The notes: generated by a model from the letters alone, not told the origin. A DNA stretch of 41,867 bases from Phycisphaerales bacterium (GCA_020427395.1 JAGQON010000028.1:1-41867), one strand, 5' to 3'. Positions 24,705 through 33,385 are shown, counted from the stretch's first letter. Made by a program: numbers and translations.

Positions 24705-25454
24705 TCAGCTCTCACTGGACTGGGTCGACTCGCCGCCCGAGTTGTTCGACTCGGCACCGGCGGATGCTTCTGGGGCTGCCGGTGCGAATCCACCGCCGCG
24801 ACCGCCACGACCGCCACCGCGACCGCCACGACCACCGCCGCCTCGACCACCACGACCACCGCGGTCCTGACCGACGGTGTTCACGGGAGCGGCCATCTTA
24901 TCGCTGCCCTCGATCTTGGCGGGCATGAACTTGCTGCCTCGCTCGATACGCTGCTCGATATCCGAGGTGGTGATCTCAACGCCGCGGAGCTCAGCGATCT
25001 CCTCACGGGTGCGGAGCTTGCTGAGGCCATCGAGCACCGCGCGAACGGTGTTGAGCTTGCTCGTCGAGCCGGTGCACTTGGTGAGACAGTCCGAGATCCC
25101 TGCGATCTCCATGACCGCTCGCACGGTGCCGCCTGCGACCACGCCGGTACCCGGCGATGCGGGCATCAGACGAACGGTGCTTGCACAGGAACGCCCTTCG
25201 ATCTCATGCGGGAATGTTGTCCCCGCCATGGGGACAGAGATGAGCGTCAGGCGTGCACGCTTCTGGGCCTTCTCGATCGCCGTGGGAACTTCGGGCGACT
25301 TGGCGTAGCCGTAGCCCACCTTGCCGCGTCGATCACCGACCACGACCAGCGCGCCGAAGCTGAAGCGACGGCCGCCCTTGACCGTAGAAGCGGTGCGGTA
25401 AATGCCGACGGTGTGCGACTCGAGATTCGTGCTTTCGTCAAGGATTTCAGCCAT
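24705..25454 (-). CDS. rpsE: small-subunit ribosomal protein S5 with C-terminal RGG-repeat tail
   Basis: Residues 1-190 are a normal S5: VKGGRRFSFGALVVVGDRRG, then KVGYGYAKSPEVP, GTGVVAGGTVRAVMEIAGI and KLNTVRAV. S5 lines the mRNA entry site and supports decoding accuracy. The family is normally about 165-170 residues; this one has 249. The extra part begins with an Arg/Gly tract (residues about 198-222) of RGG and RGGG units and ends in an acidic Ala/Ser/Glu-rich segment. RGG boxes bind RNA in other proteins, so added mRNA or rRNA contact is possible (inference). The gene runs continuously into rplO. Confidence 0.96.
   Translation of the reverse strand: MAEILDESTNLESHTVGIYRTASTVKGGRRFSFGALVVVGDRRGKVGYGYAKSPEVPTAIEKAQKRARLTLISVPMAGTTFPHEIEGRSCASTVRLMPASPGTGVVAGGTVRAVMEIAGISDCLTKCTGSTSKLNTVRAVLDGLSKLRTREEIAELRGVEITTSDIEQRIERGSKFMPAKIEGSDKMAAPVNTVGQDRGGRGGRGGGGRGGRGGGRGGRGGGFAPAAPEASAGAESNNSGGESTQSSES
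24789..24863 (-). repeat. low-complexity Arg-Gly codon repeat in rpsE
   Basis: Repeats of CCACGACCGCCACCG type on the plus strand encode the S5 RGG tract. Such repeats may vary in length between strains by slippage. Confidence 0.8.
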
Positions 25455-25482
25455 AGTTGCTGTCTCTTTCAGATTCGTTCAG

Positions 25483-25848
25483 TTAGAACTTCAGACCACC
25501 GTCGCGGGCCGCGTCGGCGAAGGCCTTGACGCGCCCGTGATACTTGAAACCGCCGCGATCGAACACCACTTCGGTGATGCCCGCTTCCTTCGCACGATCG
25601 GCGAGCAGCATGCCCGCGGCCTTGGCCGCGTCGCAGTTGCCCGATGCGCCGTCGATCTTCGAACCCTTGTCGCGGGTCGAGGCGCTGACGAGCGTCTTGC
25701 CCGCCAGGTCGTCGATAACCTGCGCGTAGATATGGTTCAGCGAGCGGTACACTGCCAGACGGGGACGCTCGGGGGTGCCAGCGACACGCTTGCGGATGCC
25801 GATGCGACGGCGAGCCCGGCGTGCGTCCTTGTGCTTGTTCTTGTTCAT
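25483..25848 (-). CDS. rplR: large-subunit ribosomal protein L18
   Basis: A 121-residue 5S rRNA-binding protein: [20 protein letters not shown], then [27 protein letters not shown], are standard L18 segments. ATG 25848 is chosen because GAGGTGA lies five bases upstream; the GTG at 25857 is part of that ribosome site. It has the usual place between rplF and rpsE. Confidence 0.97.
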   Translation of the reverse strand: MNKNKHKDARRARRRIGIRKRVAGTPERPRLAVYRSLNHIYAQVIDDLAGKTLVSASTRDKGSKIDGASGNCDAAKAAGMLLADRAKEAGITEVVFDRGGFKYHGRVKAFADAARDGGLKF

Positions 25849-25864
25849 TTCGATCACCTCGTGT

Positions 25865-25885
25865 GAGCCGGTGTTCGCCCGGCTC
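25865..25885 (-). other. hairpin in the rplF-rplR spacer
   Basis: GAGCCGG/CCGGCTC, a perfect 7-bp stem with a 7-base loop and no T run, just before the rplR ribosome site. Confidence 0.45.
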
Positions 25886-25907
25886 GCTCAGTGCTTGAGT
25901 CTCTTGC

Positions 25908-26462
25908 TTACTTACCGAACGCCTTGCCCTGCTTACGCATGATGACCTCGTCGAGGTACTTGATACCCTTGCCGTTGTACGGCTCGGGCTTGCGCTTCGC
26001 GCGGGTCGAGGCAGCGAAGTGGCCCACGGCCTGCTTGTCAGCACCGCTGATGGTGATGATCTGCTTCTCTGCGGTCACCGTGAGGCCGGTTGGAATCGGC
26101 ATCTCGATGATGTTGGCGTAGCCGACCTTGAGGGCAAGCTTGTTGCCATTCACCGTGGCCGTCCAACCGACGCCAACGACCTGGAGCTTGCGCTCGTAGC
26201 CGGTGGTGACGCCCTTGATCATGTTGTTGATCAGCGCCCGCGTGGTGCCCCAGTAGGCGTTGTTGCTGCGCTTCTCTGCGATGAGCTTCTCGTCCATGCT
26301 GACGGTGATGCTCTTATCACCCTCGTCAAAGGCGACATCAACCTCCGGGCGGAAGTTGTAGGAGAGCGTGCCCTTGGGGCCTTCGACCGAGATCGAGCCG
26401 CTCGAGAGGTTCACCTTCACATTGCCGGGCACCGAGATGGGCTTCTTACCGATTCGCGACAT
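25908..26462 (-). CDS. rplF: large-subunit ribosomal protein L6
   Basis: A 184-residue protein starting MSRIGKKPISVPGNVKVNLS, with the two-fold repeated L6 fold and the C-terminal PEPYNGKGIKYLDEVIMRKQGKAFGK region (shown in part) that contacts 23S rRNA near the factor-binding site. Normal length. It lies in the conserved order rpsH-rplF-rplR. Confidence 0.97.
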   Translation of the reverse strand: MSRIGKKPISVPGNVKVNLSSGSISVEGPKGTLSYNFRPEVDVAFDEGDKSITVSMDEKLIAEKRSNNAYWGTTRALINNMIKGVTTGYERKLQVVGVGWTATVNGNKLALKVGYANIIEMPIPTGLTVTAEKQIITISGADKQAVGHFAASTRAKRKPEPYNGKGIKYLDEVIMRKQGKAFGK

Positions 26463-26492
26463 TTCGCGTTCCTTTCCGACTGTCCTCGTCGT

Positions 26493-26543
26493 CCGGCTTC
26501 TATGCCGGGGATTCCAGTCGTGGTCTTGGGCGACACTCCGCCC
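26493..26543 (-). other. two hairpins in the rpsH-rplF spacer
   Basis: CCGGC-N6-GCCGG (26493-26508) and GGGCG-N6-CGCCC (26528-26543), perfect 5-bp stems without T runs. Confidence 0.4.
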
Positions 26544-26557
26544 GGGAGTTCATTGAT

Positions 26558-26956
26558 TCAGAGCACGGTGCAGAGCAGCTCGCCGCCCACGCCCTTGTCG
26601 CGTGCCTGGCGATCCGAGAGCACGCCGCTGCTGGTGGAGACGATCGAGATGCCCAGGCCCTGCATCGGCGCGGGGATCTCGTTGACCTTCTTGTACACAC
26701 GGCAGCCGGGCTTGCTCATGCGCTTGATCTCGTGGATCAGCACTTCGCCGCGCGGGCCGTACTTGAGATCGATATGGATGGTGCCCTGCTTGTTGTCCTC
26801 AACGACTTCAAAGCCCTTGATGTAGCCCTCGCTCTGGAGCGCTGCGGCGACACCCTGGCACACCTTGTTGTTCAGCACGACGACGCTCTTGGAGCGGTTC
26901 CGCGTTGCATTGCGGATGCGGGTGAGCATGTCTGCGACTGGATCACTGATTGACAT
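26558..26956 (-). CDS. rpsH: small-subunit ribosomal protein S8
   Basis: A 132-residue protein starting MSISDPVADMLTRIRNATRN and ending with the S8 signature GLGISIVSTSSGVLSDRQAR then GVGGELLCTVL. S8 binds 16S rRNA helix 21 and in E. coli also represses the spc operon. Normal length. Confidence 0.97.
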   Translation of the reverse strand: MSISDPVADMLTRIRNATRNRSKSVVVLNNKVCQGVAAALQSEGYIKGFEVVEDNKQGTIHIDLKYGPRGEVLIHEIKRMSKPGCRVYKKVNEIPAPMQGLGISIVSTSSGVLSDRQARDKGVGGELLCTVL

Positions 26957-26987
26957 AGGGACCTACCTTTGTCCTTGTGTACTTGAT

Positions 26988-27005
26988 CAGGCGAATGGTC
27001 GCCTG
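26988..27005 (-). other. hairpin in the rpsN-rpsH spacer
   Basis: CAGGCG-aatggt-CGCCTG, a perfect 6-bp stem without a T run. Confidence 0.45.
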
Positions 27006-27045
27006 GGTGTGTTTCGTTCTGGCCTCGCGGCCTATCTCTCTCGCC

Positions 27046-27231
27046 TTACCAGCTTGCCTTACGCATGCCGGGGATCTTGCCCTCAAGCGCGAGCTTTCGG
27101 AGCATGATGCGGCTGATGCGGAACTTGCGGTATACCCCGCGTGAACGTCCGGTGAGTTCGCAGCGTCGAACCAGACGGCTCGAGTACTTCGGGGTGCGCT
27201 TGCTCTTGGCGATCTGTGCTTTGGTGGCCAT
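27046..27231 (-). CDS. rpsN: small-subunit ribosomal protein S14, short form with lost zinc ligands
   Basis: A 61-residue protein from ATG 27231. Its length and ending ([12 protein letters not shown]) match the short zinc-ribbon S14 class rather than the long S14 of about 100 residues. That class uses two CxxC pairs. Here only the first Cys remains (RRCELTG), and the second pair is ISRIM instead of LCRIC. It should therefore fold without zinc. S14 sits in the 30S head. It follows rplE in the normal order. A longer frame upstream lies in the rplE region and is not coding. Confidence 0.96.
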   Translation of the reverse strand: MATKAQIAKSKRTPKYSSRLVRRCELTGRSRGVYRKFRISRIMLRKLALEGKIPGMRKASW

Positions 27232-27256
27232 ATCTGCTTCTTTCCTTTGCCCGTGC

Positions 27257-27883
27257 TCAGTTCTTGCTCTTCGCCGGCTTCTTGAACGGCAGTCCCAGCT
27301 CGGTGAGCACAAACTTGCTCAGCTCGGGGTTCGAGTTGCTGAAGCTGAAGTTGATGTTCATGCCGTGGGTGAAACCCTGCTCGGCCATGTTGATCTCAGG
27401 GAAGACGCCCTGCTCGGTCAGGCCCATTGAGTAGCTGCCCTGACGATCGAACGCCTTGTCATTAAGGCCACGGAAGTCCTTGATTCGCGGGGCCGCCAGA
27501 TTGAACAGGCGGTCCACGAAGTGCCACATGCGATCGCGACGCAGCGTGACCTTGAACGCGGTCTCGTAGCCCTCGCGGACCTTGAAGTTCGACACGCTCT
27601 TCTTTGCGGCGATCGTGATCGGCTTCTGGCCGGAGATCGTCGTCAGAGTGTGGATCACGGCCTCACGCACATTGGTGGGAATCTTGGTGCCGTCCAGATG
27701 GCGACCGACATTGACATTGATCGTCACCTTCTCGAGCTTGGGCATCGCGTTGCGATTCTTGATCCCGAACTCGTTACCGAGCTTCGACAGGATCTCCTGC
27801 TCATAGAGCGTCTTGAGACGCGGGGTGCTGGGCTTCTTCGCCTCATCGATCAGGGCTTGGTCAAACTGTGCTTTCTTCGCCAT
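27257..27883 (-). CDS. rplE: large-subunit ribosomal protein L5
   Basis: A 208-residue protein with [39 protein letters not shown] and the ending [15 protein letters not shown], recognisable as L5, which binds 5S rRNA and contacts P-site tRNA. It is some 25 residues longer than usual, mainly at both ends (N-terminal [17 protein letters not shown] and a Lys-rich C-terminus). Confidence 0.97.
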   Translation of the reverse strand: MAKKAQFDQALIDEAKKPSTPRLKTLYEQEILSKLGNEFGIKNRNAMPKLEKVTINVNVGRHLDGTKIPTNVREAVIHTLTTISGQKPITIAAKKSVSNFKVREGYETAFKVTLRRDRMWHFVDRLFNLAAPRIKDFRGLNDKAFDRQGSYSMGLTEQGVFPEINMAEQGFTHGMNINFSFSNSNPELSKFVLTELGLPFKKPAKSKN

Positions 27884-27982
27884 CGCTATGCCTTCTTCCG
27901 GGCTTCTTTGTGCATCCGGTTTCCATCCGTGATGCTGCCCAAGTGATTCGCTGCGTGTACTACCTGCTTGCGTTCAGTTCAT

Positions 27983-28315
27983 TCAGCCGCGTGGGCCGCT
28001 GACCTGACCGAGCGACTTGCCGCCCTTGACGGCAACGCGGGTCTTGACGCCGTCCTTGCCGGTCTCGAATCGAACCCGTGAGGGCTTGCCATCAACGACA
28101 GGGCTGACATTTGAGATATGAATGGGGGCTTCGACCGTGACGGTACCGCCCTGGGGGTTGAGCTGCGTGCGGCGCAGGTGCTTGGTCCGAAGGTTCACAC
28201 CCTTGACGATCACCTGATCGCTCTTGGTGTTGACCTCGGTGACCTCACCGATCGAGCCCTTGCTGTCACCGGCGGTGACAATAACCTGGTCGCCTTTTCG
28301 AATATGCCTTGGCAT
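27983..28315 (-). CDS. rplX: large-subunit ribosomal protein L24
   Basis: A 110-residue protein starting [20 protein letters not shown], the KOW motif of L24, an early assembly factor of the 50S subunit. Its ATG shares one base with the rplN stop (TGATG), so translation is coupled. A GTG one codon upstream is possible but unlikely. Confidence 0.97.
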   Translation of the reverse strand: MPRHIRKGDQVIVTAGDSKGSIGEVTEVNTKSDQVIVKGVNLRTKHLRRTQLNPQGGTVTVEAPIHISNVSPVVDGKPSRVRFETGKDGVKTRVAVKGGKSLGQVSGPRG

Positions 28316-28701
28316 CACACAACCTCCGGTGCAAGGGAGATGATCTTCATGTACTTGCGATCGCGCAACTCGCGTGCGACGGGGCCGAAGATGCGGGTGC
28401 CCTTGGGGTTCCCGTCATCGTTGATCAGCACGACTGCCGATGAGTCGAACTTCACATACGACCCGTCCTTGCGTCGGGTGTTGCGAGCGGTACGAACGAC
28501 CACGGCCTTGTACATCTCGCCGGCCTTGACATCCGCACCCGGGAGCGCCTTCTTGATGCTCACGATCACCTTGTCGCCGAGCCCGGCGTGCTTCCGGGAG
28601 AACGCGCCGCGGCGGGTCGAGCCGCCGTACACACGGATGACATAGGCGATTTTACCGCCTGAGTTATCCGCGACCTCACATCTTGATTCTTGCTGGAGCA
28701 T
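28315..28701 (-). CDS. rplN: large-subunit ribosomal protein L14
   Basis: A 128-residue protein starting [20 protein letters not shown], with [14 protein letters not shown] and the ending [14 protein letters not shown], clear L14 features; it forms an inter-subunit contact. It overlaps rplX by one base. Confidence 0.97.
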   Translation of the reverse strand: MLQQESRCEVADNSGGKIAYVIRVYGGSTRRGAFSRKHAGLGDKVIVSIKKALPGADVKAGEMYKAVVVRTARNTRRKDGSYVKFDSSAVVLINDDGNPKGTRIFGPVARELRDRKYMKIISLAPEVV

Positions 28702-28723
28702 TGCTTGCCCTGCCCTTATCTTT

Positions 28724-28737
28724 CACGCATGTGCGTG
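28724..28737 (-). other. hairpin in the rpsQ-rplN spacer
   Basis: CACGC-atgt-GCGTG, a perfect 5-bp stem without a T run. Confidence 0.35.
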
Positions 28738-28777
28738 TTGCAATCATCCGATTGTCCGACGCCAGGGGATTCCCCGG

Positions 28778-29038
28778 TCAGTCGGCACGCTTCTCCACGA
28801 TGCGGCTGAGCTTCCAGCTCTTGGTCTTCGAGATCGGGCGGCATTGCACGATCTCGACGATATCGCCGATCGAAGATTCGTTGTTCTCATCGTGAACATG
28901 CAGCACGGTGCGCTTGCTCACGAACTTTCCATACTTGGGGTGCTTCGACTTGTAGTGGATCACGACCTTGCGGGACTTGTCCCGAGCGTCGCTCTCGACC
29001 ACGCCAACCTTTGCACCCTTGAGTTCTGTATCGCTCAT
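28778..29038 (-). CDS. rpsQ: small-subunit ribosomal protein S17
   Basis: An 86-residue OB-fold protein with [20 protein letters not shown], then [19 protein letters not shown] and [18 protein letters not shown], the S17 signature. It binds 16S rRNA in the 30S body. ATG 29038 has AGGAG upstream. Confidence 0.97.
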   Translation of the reverse strand: MSDTELKGAKVGVVESDARDKSRKVVIHYKSKHPKYGKFVSKRTVLHVHDENNESSIGDIVEIVQCRPISKTKSWKLSRIVEKRAD

Positions 29039-29058
29039 TGTGTTCTCCTGTGAGCGCC

Positions 29059-29250
29059 TCAGCTCGCGGCACGCGCCGTCTGCTCGGTAAGCAGGCGGGC
29101 GATATCCTTGCGGATCTTCCCGAACTGCGAGGTGTCCTCGATCTTTTCGCTCACGCTCTTGTTCTTGAGCGCCAGCAGCTTGCCACGAAGGTTGGCGAGC
29201 TCGACCGTGATCTCTTCATCATTCAGCTTGCGTACTTCAGTACCGGTCAT
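29059..29250 (-). CDS. rpmC: large-subunit ribosomal protein L29
   Basis: A 63-residue helical protein starting [20 protein letters not shown], with [16 protein letters not shown], typical of L29, which sits by the exit tunnel and helps dock trigger factor and SRP. ATG 29250 has AAGGAG seven bases upstream; the longer frame upstream lies within rplP. Confidence 0.96.
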   Translation of the reverse strand: MTGTEVRKLNDEEITVELANLRGKLLALKNKSVSEKIEDTSQFGKIRKDIARLLTEQTARAAS

Positions 29251-29273
29251 GCCATAGCTCCTTGGTTCGCTCG

Positions 29274-29699
29274 TTACGCTTCGATCCGTCGGCCGACCAT
29301 GCGGCACTTGACGGGCATCTTCATCGCCACACGGAAGAAAGCGCCACGCGCACGCGCTTCGCTCACGCCCGCGAGCTCGAAGAGAATCGTGCCGGGCTTC
29401 ACGCGTGCAGCCCAATAATCCACATCCGCCTTGCCCTTACCCATTCGGGTTTCGAGCGGCTTCTTCGAGATCGGCTTGTCGGGGAACACGCGGATGAACA
29501 GCTTGCCCTCACGCTTGAGGTAGTGCTGACAGGTCACGCGCCCCGCCTCGATGCAGTTGCTCTTGAGCCAGCACGGCTCGAGGGCCTGCAGCCCGTATTC
29601 GCCGAACGCGACATAGTTGCCCTTGGTCGCCTTGCGATCGCGAACGCGACGGAACTCTTTGCGGTGCTTGACTCGCTTGGGAATCTTATAAGGAGGCAT
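29274..29699 (-). CDS. rplP: large-subunit ribosomal protein L16
   Basis: A 141-residue protein with [41 protein letters not shown] and [19 protein letters not shown], diagnostic of L16, which positions A-site tRNA. Normal length and order. Confidence 0.97.
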   Translation of the reverse strand: MPPYKIPKRVKHRKEFRRVRDRKATKGNYVAFGEYGLQALEPCWLKSNCIEAGRVTCQHYLKREGKLFIRVFPDKPISKKPLETRMGKGKADVDYWAARVKPGTILFELAGVSEARARGAFFRVAMKMPVKCRMVGRRIEA

Positions 29700-29729
29700 C
29701 GTGCAATCCCTTCCGTATCAACAAATCGC

Positions 29730-30431
29730 TTAGCGACGACCGCGTGCACGGGCCTGAGCGCCCGCCGCGTTCGACTGGTTTTCTTCCTGTTCGCTCGAGT
29801 ACGGACCCTTGTAGATCCATACCTTCACACCGATGATCCCGTAGGTCGTGAGGCTCTCGGCGAAACCGTAATCGATGTTCGCCTGGAGCGTCGAGAGGGG
29901 CAGAGCACCGAGACGCACATCCATGCGACGCGACATTTCTGCACCACCAAGGCGGCCCGAAATCTGAATCTTGACACCCTTGGCACCCGCCTGCATGACC
30001 GACTCGGTACGCATCTTGACGACACGCCGGAAACCCATGCGCTTCTTGAGCTGCTCGGCCACATTCTCGGCCACGAGCTGGGCATCCATGTCGGGGTCAC
30101 GGATCTCGATAATCGAGATCGAAACCTTGCGGCCGGTCATGTACTGCAGCTCCTCGGTCATCCGGTCGACCTCGGCACCCTTGGGGCCAATGACCAGTCC
30201 GGGGCGAGCGGTGCGGATGATGACTTTGAGCTCCTCGCGGGTACGCTCGATGTGGATATCCGAGACGAACGCGTTCGGGGGCGTGCGGTTCAGACGGTTA
30301 TCGAGGTACTTGCGGATCTTCTCGTCCTCGACGAGCAGCTCGCCGTAGAGCGCCTTGGGAGCGTACCAGCGGCTGCGGTGCGCCTCAGTAACGCCGAGTC
30401 GGAATCCGAACGGGTGTGACTTCTGTCCCAT
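29730..30431 (-). CDS. rpsC: small-subunit ribosomal protein S3
   Basis: A 233-residue protein starting MGQKSHPFGFRLGVTEAHRS, with the KH-domain VIGPKGAEVDRMTEEL and the GRLGGAEMSRRMDVRLGALP segment of the C-terminal domain; it forms the mRNA entry tunnel. Its ATG overlaps the rplV stop by one base (TAATG), giving coupled translation. The C-terminal tail is Arg/Ala-rich. Confidence 0.97.
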   Translation of the reverse strand: MGQKSHPFGFRLGVTEAHRSRWYAPKALYGELLVEDEKIRKYLDNRLNRTPPNAFVSDIHIERTREELKVIIRTARPGLVIGPKGAEVDRMTEELQYMTGRKVSISIIEIRDPDMDAQLVAENVAEQLKKRMGFRRVVKMRTESVMQAGAKGVKIQISGRLGGAEMSRRMDVRLGALPLSTLQANIDYGFAESLTTYGIIGVKVWIYKGPYSSEQEENQSNAAGAQARARGRR

Positions 30432-30976
30432 TAGTTACGCTCCTGGAGTGACACAGTGATGTGGCTGGTGCGCTTGAGGATCGGGTGGGCACGACCGCGG
30501 TCCTTGGGGCGGAACCGCTTGATGTGCATCCCGCCATCCACGGTGACTTCGCTGACAAAGACGCTGCTGGGATCGGCGCCGAGCTGCTCTGCGTCAGCCG
30601 CGGCGGCCATGAGCGCCTTGCGGAAGTTCGTGGCGGCACGCTTGGTCGAGAAGGCGAGCATGTTGTTCGCTTCCTCGAAGCTCTTGCCGCGGATCATGTC
30701 CGCGACGAGCTTGGCCTTCTTGGGGCTACCGCGATGGTTGCGAACCTGCGAGGTGAACTTCGCGATCTCTCGCGGCAGACACCCCACTGCGGTGGCCATG
30801 TTCTCAATATCCGAACGGGTGCAGCGGGGTGTACCCTTGCCGCCCATCCAGTTCTTGACAGCTTTGAGCGACGCGTCGCCGCTGAGGCGATCGCTGCTGA
30901 CAGCATCGGCGAGCTGCTCAACGCTCACACCGGCTTCATCAGCACGCTTTTTCAGTTCATTGGCTCGAAGTCGCAC
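30431..30976 (-). CDS. rplV: large-subunit ribosomal protein L22 with N-terminal HTH-like extension
   Basis: The C-terminal 110 residues are L22: QVRNHRGSPKKAKLVADMIR, the tunnel-lining loop, and the ending GRAHPILKRTSHITVSLQER. The protein has 181 residues, about 65-70 more than usual, all at the N-terminus. That part (RADEAGVSVEQLADAV, VKNWMGGKGTPR, IENMATAVGCLPREI) follows the residue pattern of a Cro/C1-type (XRE) helix-turn-helix, including the W-x-x-G-x-x-x-P turn. The start is GTG 30976 with AGGAAGGA upstream and a normal 33-base gap from rpsS. An in-frame ATG at 30799 (Met60) would give a conventional 122-residue L22, but its ribosome site is weak. Confidence 0.93.
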   Translation of the reverse strand: MRLRANELKKRADEAGVSVEQLADAVSSDRLSGDASLKAVKNWMGGKGTPRCTRSDIENMATAVGCLPREIAKFTSQVRNHRGSPKKAKLVADMIRGKSFEEANNMLAFSTKRAATNFRKALMAAAADAEQLGADPSSVFVSEVTVDGGMHIKRFRPKDRGRAHPILKRTSHITVSLQERN

Positions 30977-31009
30977 GGCTTCTTCCTTCCTGCTGAGTCA
31001 GCGCTGCAA

Positions 31010-31294
31010 TCAGCGTCCTGACTTCAGGCCTTCCTTCTTGTTTGTGTGACCGCGGAAAGTACGCGTGTTCGCGAACTCGCCGAGCTTGTGCCCCACCATG
31101 TCCTCGGTCACGAAGACATCGAGGAAGGCACGCCCGTTGTGCACCTGGAAGGTGTAGCCAACGAACTCAGGCACGATCGTGCAAGCACGAGCCCAGGTCT
31201 TGATCGGACGGTTCTCACCGGCCTGAGCCTGCTTCATCACCTTGTTGTAAACGCTCTCGACGACGTACGGGCCTTTTTTCAGACTGCGTCCCAT
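31010..31294 (-). CDS. rpsS: small-subunit ribosomal protein S19
   Basis: A 94-residue protein starting [19 protein letters not shown], with the S19 signature [20 protein letters not shown], then [12 protein letters not shown]. It binds the 30S head beside S13. GAGGAG lies seven bases before ATG 31294. Confidence 0.97.
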   Translation of the reverse strand: MGRSLKKGPYVVESVYNKVMKQAQAGENRPIKTWARACTIVPEFVGYTFQVHNGRAFLDVFVTEDMVGHKLGEFANTRTFRGHTNKKEGLKSGR

Positions 31295-31313
31295 ATCAAT
31301 ACTCCTCGATGCC

Positions 31314-32171
31314 TTACTTCAGCTGCCCGTACCGCTTGCTCTTGCGGCGACGAATGATGAGATCCTGCGACGGCTTGTTGCGGTTACGAGTACCGCCACC
31401 CTTGGACGGGGTGCCCGCCTTGTTGACCGGTGCACGACCACCCTTGCTTCGACCGTCACCACCACCCATCGGGTGCGCGTGGTGGCTCATCGCCACACCG
31501 CGCGTCTTGGGGCGGCGACCCAGGTGGCGGCTGATGCCGGCCTTGCCCAGGCGACGGTTCTGGTGATCGGTGTTGCCAACCTGACCGACGACCGCACGGC
31601 AATCGATCAGCACGCGGCGGGTTTCGCCCGAGGGCATCACCAGCGTCGCGTACTTGCCTTCCTTGTTCGTCAGACGAGCCGACGAGCCCGCACTGCGGCA
31701 CAGCTTGCCACCCGCACCGGGGAGCAGCTCGACGCAGTGCACATTCATGCCCGCGGGGATGAAGCGGAGCGGCATCGACGACCCAACGGTCGGCTCGATC
31801 GCCGAGTCCGAGGAAGCCAAGACCTTGTCACCATCGCTCAGACCCTTGGGGGCGAGAATGTAACGCTTCACACCGTCGGTGTACTCGATCAGGGCGATGT
31901 GGCAGCTGCGGTTCGGATCGTATTCGATTCCGAGCACGGTGCCCTCGATCCCGTCGCGGTCACGACGCTTGAAGTCGATCTGGCGGTACATGCGCTTGGC
32001 GCCGCCGCCACGACCACGGACCGTGATCTTGCCCTGGCTGTTACGCCCGCCCTTCCGGGGGCGAGGCGAGAGCAGGCTCTTCTCGGGCGACGACTTGGTC
32101 ACTTCCTCATTGAGGTTGACCGAAGCGTTCCGGCGGCCAGCACTTGTTGGTTTGTAGACACGGATGCCCAT
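31314..32171 (-). CDS. rplB: large-subunit ribosomal protein L2
   Basis: A 285-residue protein with [39 protein letters not shown] and the conserved histidine region [16 protein letters not shown] near the C-terminus, needed for peptidyl-transferase centre function in L2. Normal length and order between rplW and rpsS. Confidence 0.97.
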   Translation of the reverse strand: MGIRVYKPTSAGRRNASVNLNEEVTKSSPEKSLLSPRPRKGGRNSQGKITVRGRGGGAKRMYRQIDFKRRDRDGIEGTVLGIEYDPNRSCHIALIEYTDGVKRYILAPKGLSDGDKVLASSDSAIEPTVGSSMPLRFIPAGMNVHCVELLPGAGGKLCRSAGSSARLTNKEGKYATLVMPSGETRRVLIDCRAVVGQVGNTDHQNRRLGKAGISRHLGRRPKTRGVAMSHHAHPMGGGDGRSKGGRAPVNKAGTPSKGGGTRNRNKPSQDLIIRRRKSKRYGQLK

Positions 32172-32198
32172 ATCTGCAGTCCTTCCTTACGAATCGGC

Positions 32199-32480
32199 TC
32201 AGAAGAGCTCGATCGACTGACCCTCAGCGACCTTGATGGCCGCACGCTTCCAGCTGTTCTCGGCGACCGTCCCGTAGCGGAAGCGACGCGAGCCGCCCTT
32301 ACGCACCTGGGTGGTGACCTTCTCGACCTTCACGCCATAGGCCTTCTCGACCGCGGCCTTGATCTCGTCCTTGCTGGCACGACGATCAACCTCGAAGGTA
32401 TACACATTGTCGGATTCCATCTGCGCCGTGCTCTTCTCGGTCAGCAGCGGCTTACGCAGGATGTAGTGCGGTTCCAGCAT
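32199..32480 (-). CDS. rplW: large-subunit ribosomal protein L23
   Basis: A 93-residue protein with ILRKPLLTEKSTAQMES, YTFEVDRRASKDEIKAAVEK and YGVKVEKVTTQV, the L23 fold by the exit tunnel and the docking site for trigger factor. It starts 3 bases after rplD, and its ribosome site (GGGGAGG) lies in the last rplD codons, so the two are coupled. Confidence 0.97.
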   Translation of the reverse strand: MLEPHYILRKPLLTEKSTAQMESDNVYTFEVDRRASKDEIKAAVEKAYGVKVEKVTTQVRKGGSRRFRYGTVAENSWKRAAIKVAEGQSIELF

Positions 32481-32483
32481 GAC

Positions 32484-33152
32484 TTACGCCTCCCCTGCCA
32501 CGGCCTTGCCCGTGTGCGAGCTGGGACCGTTGAGCCAAGCTTCGAGCTCGCCCTTATCGATCACCAGGTAGCGGTTGTTGAGCATCTCAAACGCATTGAG
32601 CTGATCTGCACGGCAGAGCTGCACGCCATCAACATTGCGAGCACTCAGGCGAGCGTTCTTGCTCTTCTCAGCATCACCCGAGAGGGCGACAAGAGCCGAG
32701 CGATCGACCTTGAGAGCGTCGAGGAACTGCACGAAGTCCTTGGTGCGGGGCGAGTCGAAGCTCAGCCCGTCAATCACGCGAACTTCATTATCAAGCAGCT
32801 TGGCAAGCAGCGCATTGCGATTCGCCTTGCGGCGCATCTTCTTGGGCATGGACTGGTGATAGTCCTCGCGGGTGCGGGTCTTCTGCTTCGCGTGGCCACC
32901 GCCACGGAACTGAACAGCACCCTTGTCGCGGTGACGAGCACGCCCGGTGCCCTTCTGCTTGTACATCTTCTTGCCGGTATACGCAACGGCCTTGCGGTTT
33001 TTACTCCGCGCCGAGCCCTGGCGGCGGTTCGCGTGATACATCACGAACGCCTGCTTGAGCAGATCTGCGTTTACGGTTTCTCCGAGCGCAATCTCGTCGA
33101 CTGACATTGTGCCAGCTGCAGCGCCGCTCATTGAATAGACGGGGACATCCAT
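32484..33152 (-). CDS. rplD: large-subunit ribosomal protein L4
   Basis: A 222-residue protein with NRRQGSARSKNRKAVAYTGK, then QKGTGRARHRDKGAVQFRGG, the long tunnel loop of L4. In E. coli L4 also represses its own operon through the S10 leader. GAGGT lies eight bases before ATG 33152. It is preceded by a 256-base spacer with several hairpins, unusual inside this operon. Confidence 0.97.
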   Translation of the reverse strand: MDVPVYSMSGAAAGTMSVDEIALGETVNADLLKQAFVMYHANRRQGSARSKNRKAVAYTGKKMYKQKGTGRARHRDKGAVQFRGGGHAKQKTRTREDYHQSMPKKMRRKANRNALLAKLLDNEVRVIDGLSFDSPRTKDFVQFLDALKVDRSALVALSGDAEKSKNARLSARNVDGVQLCRADQLNAFEMLNNRYLVIDKGELEAWLNGPSSHTGKAVAGEA

Positions 33153-33186
33153 CGGTCTTTACCTCGCCTCACGCCTTTCGGACCAC

Positions 33187-33385
33187 CCGAGCAAAGCTCG
33201 GCCCAATACGCCTTGCCCGGTGCTGAATATCGCTCTCAGGGAGCCACCGCAGATGCGGCGTTCAGACACGCAGGTTCGACTCGGCATTGTGATCCCGGCA
33301 AACCGCCGGGGACAATGACTTAATTCTTCCAGTGGTTTCGATTGCTCGACCTTCTGGACCTGTGAGCGGAGATTATTCCCCGCTC
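33187..33385 (-). promoter_or_regulatory. structured rplC-rplD spacer with four hairpins
   Basis: Within the 256-base gap 33153-33408 lie CCGAGC-aaa-GCTCGG (33187-33201), CCGC-agat-GCGG (33247-33258), a two-part hairpin CATTGT-gat-CCCGGC-N5-GCCGGG-g-ACAATG (33285-33317) and GAGCGG-N10-CCGCTC (33364-33385). No strong promoter or T run was seen. It could be a regulatory leader for rplD, for example an L4-binding region, which is inference. Confidence 0.5.

Noticed and set aside
24789..24863. Short tandem repeat as a possible CRISPR or mobile-element remnant
   Set aside because: It is in frame within rpsE and encodes the RGG tract; units are short and have no spacers.
27884..27982. Possible hairpin in the rplE-rplX spacer
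   Set aside because: Only a 4-bp self-complementary CCGG match with a long loop was found, which is too weak to report.
31473..33104. Plus-strand open frame of 543 codons opposite rplB, rplW and rplD
   Set aside because: It runs antisense across three well-identified ribosomal genes and their spacers and has no recognisable features.
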